In this document: positions 60,818 to 64,000 of the stretch, in pieces | Layout: every line of letters starts with the position of its first letter | Numbering within the stretch: the stretch's first letter is position 1 | Assembly: GCA_036389135.1 (NCBI GenBank) | Contig: DASVQP010000085.1 | Location: 1-64,000 of the forward strand | Reading direction: 5' to 3' | Source: Longimicrobium sp. | GTDB taxonomy: Bacteria; Gemmatimonadota; Gemmatimonadetes; Longimicrobiales; Longimicrobiaceae | DNA: 64,000 nucleotides | Translations under genes and position numbers: made by a program | Notes under the pieces: generated by a model | What the model was told of the DNA's origin: nothing | The model's database searches: none | What the model saw: only the letters and a program-made list of their open reading frames with translations

Positions 60818-60904
60818 ATGAGCATGACCACGGCCGGTATGATCGGGATGAACGAAGGGCACGGCCTCTGCGGCCAGCTGTTCGAGGCGGGGCGACGCGA
60901 ATGA
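60818..60904 (+). other. Short 28-codon frame overlapping the RibD-like gene
   Basis: ATG at 60818 after GGGAGGCACCCCG, reading MSMTTAGMIGMNEGHGLCGQLFEAGRRE, stop overlapping the next start (ATGA). It could be a leader peptide or gene remnant. Support is the ribosome-binding site and coupling only. Confidence 0.25.
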
Positions 60905-61482
60905 GGAAGCTCAGGATCATCGAGCACATCTCGCTGGACGGGGTGATCCAGGTCTCCGGCGATGATGGCGGCTTCCCCTACGCCGACTGGACCGCGCCCT
61001 ACCGCACCCCCGCCGGCCGCGACGAACTGCTCTCCGCGCACGGCGAGCGCTTCGATCTGCTGCTTGGCCGGCGCACCTACGACAGCTGGTCGGGCTACTG
61101 GCCAGCGGCGCCGAGTAGTCCCTTCGCGGAGCGCCTCAACGGGGCAACCAAGTACGTCGCCACCCACCGTCCGGGGAGCCTTGAGTGGGGCCCGTTCGAG
61201 GGCGTTGGACCGGACCTCGTCGAGAGCGTTCGCCGCATCATGTCGCAGGACGGCCCGGACCTCGTCCTCTCGGGCAGCTCCACGCTGACATCGACGATTC
61301 TCGAATACGGGCTCGCGGATGAAGTCCTGCTGATCGTCTATCCGGTCCTGCTGGGCACGGGAAAGCGCTTCTTTGCGGAGGGAACACCGGCACGCACCTT
61401 CGAGCTCGTCAGCACGAAAGCGATGCCGGCCGGCATCATCCTCAGTCATTACAAGGTTGCCGGGCCTTTGAAGACCCGGTAG
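60901..61482 (+). CDS. RibD C-terminal/dihydrofolate reductase-like protein
   Basis: A 193-residue protein of the RibD_C reductase family: MRKLRIIEHISLDGVIQ, LLLGRRTYDSWSGYWP, KYVATHRPGSLEW, LVLSGSSTLTSTILEYGLADEVLLIVYPVLLGTGKRFF. NADPH-dependent reductases of this fold act on pyrimidine or folate substrates; most stand-alone members are uncharacterised. Cytosolic. Confidence 0.92.
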   Translation: MRKLRIIEHISLDGVIQVSGDDGGFPYADWTAPYRTPAGRDELLSAHGERFDLLLGRRTYDSWSGYWPAAPSSPFAERLNGATKYVATHRPGSLEWGPFEGVGPDLVESVRRIMSQDGPDLVLSGSSTLTSTILEYGLADEVLLIVYPVLLGTGKRFFAEGTPARTFELVSTKAMPAGIILSHYKVAGPLKTR

Positions 61483-61826
61483 CTCAACGAGGGGGAGAGC
61501 TGCTGCGGGGTGTGAGGGTGGTGCATCCTCGATGGCCGGCGGTTGAAACCGCTGCAACAACCGCGGGAAACCTGCCTTCGCGGGTTCGGGGGCGGGAGCG
61601 GTGCGGGGGGGAGGATTGGGACCTCGCCACACCGGGGGATGAATCCCCCGGCTGGAACCACGGGAAGACCGCTGAAGCGGTCTCGGGTGCGGCGGGATGC
61701 GGTTCAGCCCGTGACACGGGCGCGATGAATCGCGCCCCTACGGATCTGCGCAGCCCGCACGGTGTTCTCCCCCTCCCCCGCCCTGCGCCCCCGCAGGCGG
61801 GGGAGGGGGCCGGGGGGAGAGGGCCC
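61483..61826. repeat. Repeat cluster (families E, B, D)
   Basis: No gene. Family E at 61535-61595 (GCCGGCGGTTGAAACCGCTG, CCTGCCTTCGCGGGTTCGGG), family B at 61634-61690 (CCGGGGGATGAATCCCCCGG), family D GGGCGCGATGAATCGCGCCC (61718-61738), then a Pro/Gly-rich GGGGGAGGGGGCC stretch before the stop codon of the next minus-strand gene. Confidence 0.8.
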
Positions 61827-62339
61827 CTACCGGAACCGGTACCGCACCCCCACCGTCACGTCCCCATGCGCCTCCGCATCGCCGCCGGCGTCAACGCGGA
61901 GGCGGGCGTCGGCGACGAGGCCGAGCTGGCGCCGGATGCCGATGCGCGCGCCGCCGCCTACCGAGAGCACCGCGCCTTCCCGCGCAAAGCCTGCCGCGCG
62001 CTCGCGGAAGCGCGCGAAGCCGGCGCCCGCGCCCACGTACGGCACCACGGGTCCACCCGGGAGCTGCGCCTGGGCCTGCAGCTCCAACACGGAGGTCGTC
62101 GAGCCGAATATGCCCTCCACCCGGTTCGCGACGGAGCCGGCGGCCTCGATCAGGAAGAAGGGCGAGACCGGGTACTCGGCGCGCAGTGCGGCGGCGAGCG
62201 CCAGGCCCGCGCCGCCCTCGTACACGCGCGAGCCGGCGCTCAGCGACACCGCCGGCCCGGCGACCGCCTGCGCGTCCGCACGGGAAGGCGCGGCGAGGCA
62301 CACTGCCGCGGCGGCGGCGGCGATGCGACGTAAGCTCAA
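61827..62339 (-). CDS. Outer-membrane beta-barrel protein, TTG start
   Basis: A 170-residue exported protein: signal (SLRRIAAAAAAVCLAAPSRADAQ), then alternating amphipathic strands with a terminal aromatic (VTVGVRYRFR), as in small OmpA/OmpW-type barrels. The TTG at 62339 has GGAG at 7 bp; an upstream GTG at 62366 would add a polar tail. Function unknown. Confidence 0.75.
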   Translation of the reverse strand: MSLRRIAAAAAAVCLAAPSRADAQAVAGPAVSLSAGSRVYEGGAGLALAAALRAEYPVSPFFLIEAAGSVANRVEGIFGSTTSVLELQAQAQLPGGPVVPYVGAGAGFARFRERAAGFAREGAVLSVGGGARIGIRRQLGLVADARLRVDAGGDAEAHGDVTVGVRYRFR

Positions 62340-62392
62340 GATGCGACTCCGGTTCTGGTGTTTCACGGGAGACGAGGCCGGGGCGCTTCGGG

Positions 62393-63571
62393 TCACGTGT
62401 CGTCCCCCCAGCCGAGCGCCTCGATCTGCGCCGTGTGCTCGCCCAGCGCGGGGGCAGGGTGGCGAAGCGCGGCGGGCGTGCGGTCGAAGCGCAGGGGCGA
62501 TGCGATGGTGGCGACGCGGCCGAACGAGTCCCCTTCCATCCACCACACCCCGTCGCGTTCGGTGAGGGCTGGGTCGCGAAGCGCTTCGCCGACGGTCTGC
62601 ACGGGGGCGCAGGGGACGCCGGCCTCCTCCATGCGCGCCAGCCAGTGATCGGCGGGCGCGGTGCGAAAGAGCTCTGCCAGGGCTCCGGTGACGGCATCGC
62701 GGTGTTCCACGCGGCCGGGGTTGGTGGCGAAGCGCGGATCGGCGCCCAGCGCGCCGGCGCCGATGGCGGCGCACAGGCGGCGCCACTGCGCATCGTTGCC
62801 GACCGCCACCACGAAGGCGCGGTCCGCCGCATCGAAGGCCTGGTAGGGGACGATGGTGGCGTGCGCGTTCCCGTAGCGCCGCGGCTCGCGCCCGGTGACG
62901 AGCGCGGCCTGCGTCACGTTCACCAGCCCCGCCAGCGCCGAATCCCAGAGCGACACCTCCACCCGCTGCCCGCGCCCGCTGCGGTCGCGCTCGCGCAGGG
63001 CGGCGAGCACGGCGACGGCCGCGTTCTGCCCCGTCAGCACGTCCACCACCGCCACGCCCACCTTGGCGGGCGAGCCCTCCGGCTCGCCGGTGACGGCCAT
63101 CCACCCGGCGCGCGCCTGCACTGCGAAGTCGTAGCCGGGGCGCCCCGCCTCCGGCCCGTCGCTCCCGTATCCGGTGATGGAGCAGAAGACGAGGCGGGGG
63201 TTTTCACGCGCGAGCTCGTCGTAGCCGAGGCCCCACCCCTCCAGCATCCCCGGCGCGAAGTTCTCCACCACCACGTCCGCGCCGCGGGCCAGGCGGCGGA
63301 CGAGCGCCTGCCCCGCCTCGCTCTTCAGATCCGCCGCCACCGAGCGCTTGTTGCGGTTGACGCAGAGGAAGTACGCGGACTCGTCGCCGGCCCAGGGCGG
63401 CCCCCACTGGCGCGTGTCGTCGCCGGAGCCGGGGCGCTCCACTTTGATGACGTCCGCGCCCAGGTCGCCCAGCACCATGGTGCAGAGCGGGCCGGCAAGG
63501 ACGCGGCTCAGGTCCAGCACGCGGAGCCCTGCCAGCGGCGGGGCGTCGTCGGGAGGGCGCGGATCGGGCAT
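62393..63571 (-). CDS. CoA-transferase family III (CaiB/BaiF)
   Basis: A 392-residue class III CoA-transferase: GLRVLDLSRVLAGPLCTMVLGDLGADVIKVE at the start, NRNKRSVAADLK, GRPGYDFAVQARAGWMAVTGE (catalytic Asp in GYDF), and later HWLARMEEAGVPCAPVQT. It moves CoA between acids. The carboxylate pair is unknown; no partner acyl-CoA dehydrogenase is nearby. Confidence 0.93.
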   Translation of the reverse strand: MPDPRPPDDAPPLAGLRVLDLSRVLAGPLCTMVLGDLGADVIKVERPGSGDDTRQWGPPWAGDESAYFLCVNRNKRSVAADLKSEAGQALVRRLARGADVVVENFAPGMLEGWGLGYDELARENPRLVFCSITGYGSDGPEAGRPGYDFAVQARAGWMAVTGEPEGSPAKVGVAVVDVLTGQNAAVAVLAALRERDRSGRGQRVEVSLWDSALAGLVNVTQAALVTGREPRRYGNAHATIVPYQAFDAADRAFVVAVGNDAQWRRLCAAIGAGALGADPRFATNPGRVEHRDAVTGALAELFRTAPADHWLARMEEAGVPCAPVQTVGEALRDPALTERDGVWWMEGDSFGRVATIASPLRFDRTPAALRHPAPALGEHTAQIEALGWGDDT

Positions 63572-63715
63572 CGTCGGGTGCGGGGGGTGGATGGAAGGTG
63601 CGGAGCATACCGGCTGGAGCCGTGGCGCGTCAACGCCTCGCGGTAGGCAAACTCTTTGCGAGGGGCTATCTTTCGCGGCTTTTTACACTTTCTGACACCC
63701 ACCGGATTGCTAGAT

Positions 63716-64000
63716 ATGGCTTCGTTCAACGACCTCGGGCTTCGCGAGCCGCTCCTCGCGGCGCTGGAGGAAGGCGGCTTCGAGCGCCCCACCGCCCTCC
63801 AGCAGGCCGCCATCCCCGTGCTGCGGCGCGAGGGGAACCTGGTGGCGCGCGCCGGGAGCGGCGCCGGCAAGACGCTGGCCTACGGGCTGGGCGTGCTGGA
63901 CCGCATCGAAGCGCGCGAGGAGGCGGACGACGAGGCCGGGGACGAGGCCGAAGAGACCACCGGCACGCGCGTCCTGGTGCTGGCCGCCACGCCGGAGCAC
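63716..64000 (+). CDS. DEAD-box RNA helicase, N-terminal part (runs off the window)
   Basis: An open frame from the ATG at 63716 to the window end (95 codons). It shows the Q motif (MASFNDLGL... GFERPTALQQAAIP), Walker A-like AGSGAGKT, and the motif Ia-type start VLVLAATPEH. The acidic insertion REEADDEAGDEAEETTGT lies between Q/Walker A and Ia. This is the usual opening of DEAD-box helicases that unwind RNA. It is partial; the rest is outside the window. Confidence 0.82.
   Translation, partial: MASFNDLGLREPLLAALEEGGFERPTALQQAAIPVLRREGNLVARAGSGAGKTLAYGLGVLDRIEAREEADDEAGDEAEETTGTRVLVLAATPEH

Overview
The window is one contiguous piece of a very GC-rich Gram-negative bacterial chromosome. Evidence for an outer membrane: a TonB-dependent receptor, predicted outer-membrane barrels and many lipoproteins with an xAAC-type lipobox. 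Numerous two-component proteins, a DUF3011 protein, an ECF42-type sigma factor and a dense set of intergenic palindromic repeats recall Gemmatimonadota (Longimicrobium-like). That placement is inference from style and gene content; no rRNA or marker phylogeny is available here. No tRNA, rRNA, CRISPR array, transposase or prophage was recognised.

Layout. (1) 1-6.4 kb: a large histidine kinase with a LOV-type PAS domain, divergent from a TonB receptor followed by a BlaI-type repressor. (2) 6.7-9.1 kb: two tandem paralogous lipoproteins and a DUF433 protein. (3) 9.2-13.9 kb: a likely copper-handling operon (outer-membrane protein, two His/Met-rich exported proteins sharing a C-terminal DPxV-type repeat, CopC-CopD fusion). 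(4) 14.2-22.6 kb: chromate transporter, esterase, a second large kinase, erythromycin-esterase-like protein, TetR regulator. (5) 22.8-30.5 kb: signalling island with a hybrid kinase, a NarL-type two-component pair and several receiver-only proteins. (6) 30.9-39.3 kb: SDR/AraC divergent pair, S-adenosylhomocysteinase with an ArsR-methyltransferase fusion, DUF3011 protein, two tiny genes, M1 peptidase lipoprotein. (7) 40.1-49.4 kb: a minus-strand lipid/isoprenoid-looking region: HMG-CoA reductase, UbiA-like protein, PEP-utilising dikinase-like protein, then a BtaA-like (DUF3419) enzyme, a COG0170 lipid kinase and an exported protein of unknown function. (8) 49.6-56 kb: orphan antitoxin, propeller lipoprotein, GmhA, metallo-hydrolase, VanX-like dipeptidase, a plug-like secreted protein, DsbA-like protein. 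(9) 56.6-60.1 kb: an ArsR/SRPBCC/DGPF/DoxX/DGPF/ECF42 sigma locus. (10) 60.2-64 kb: MarR remnant, Lar-like protein, RibD-like reductase, barrel protein, CoA-transferase, and the start of a DEAD-box helicase that runs off the window.

The best candidates for an undescribed system are the HMGR-UbiA-PEP-dikinase operon with its BtaA/COG0170 neighbour operon, and the copper operon with its two His/Met-rich partners. The intergenic DNA is unusual: eight nested palindromes related to one another, clusters of other short repeats, a 38-bp perfect palindrome and a 30-bp-arm palindrome that carries the start codon of a lipoprotein gene. Several repeats supply stop or start codons of neighbouring genes.
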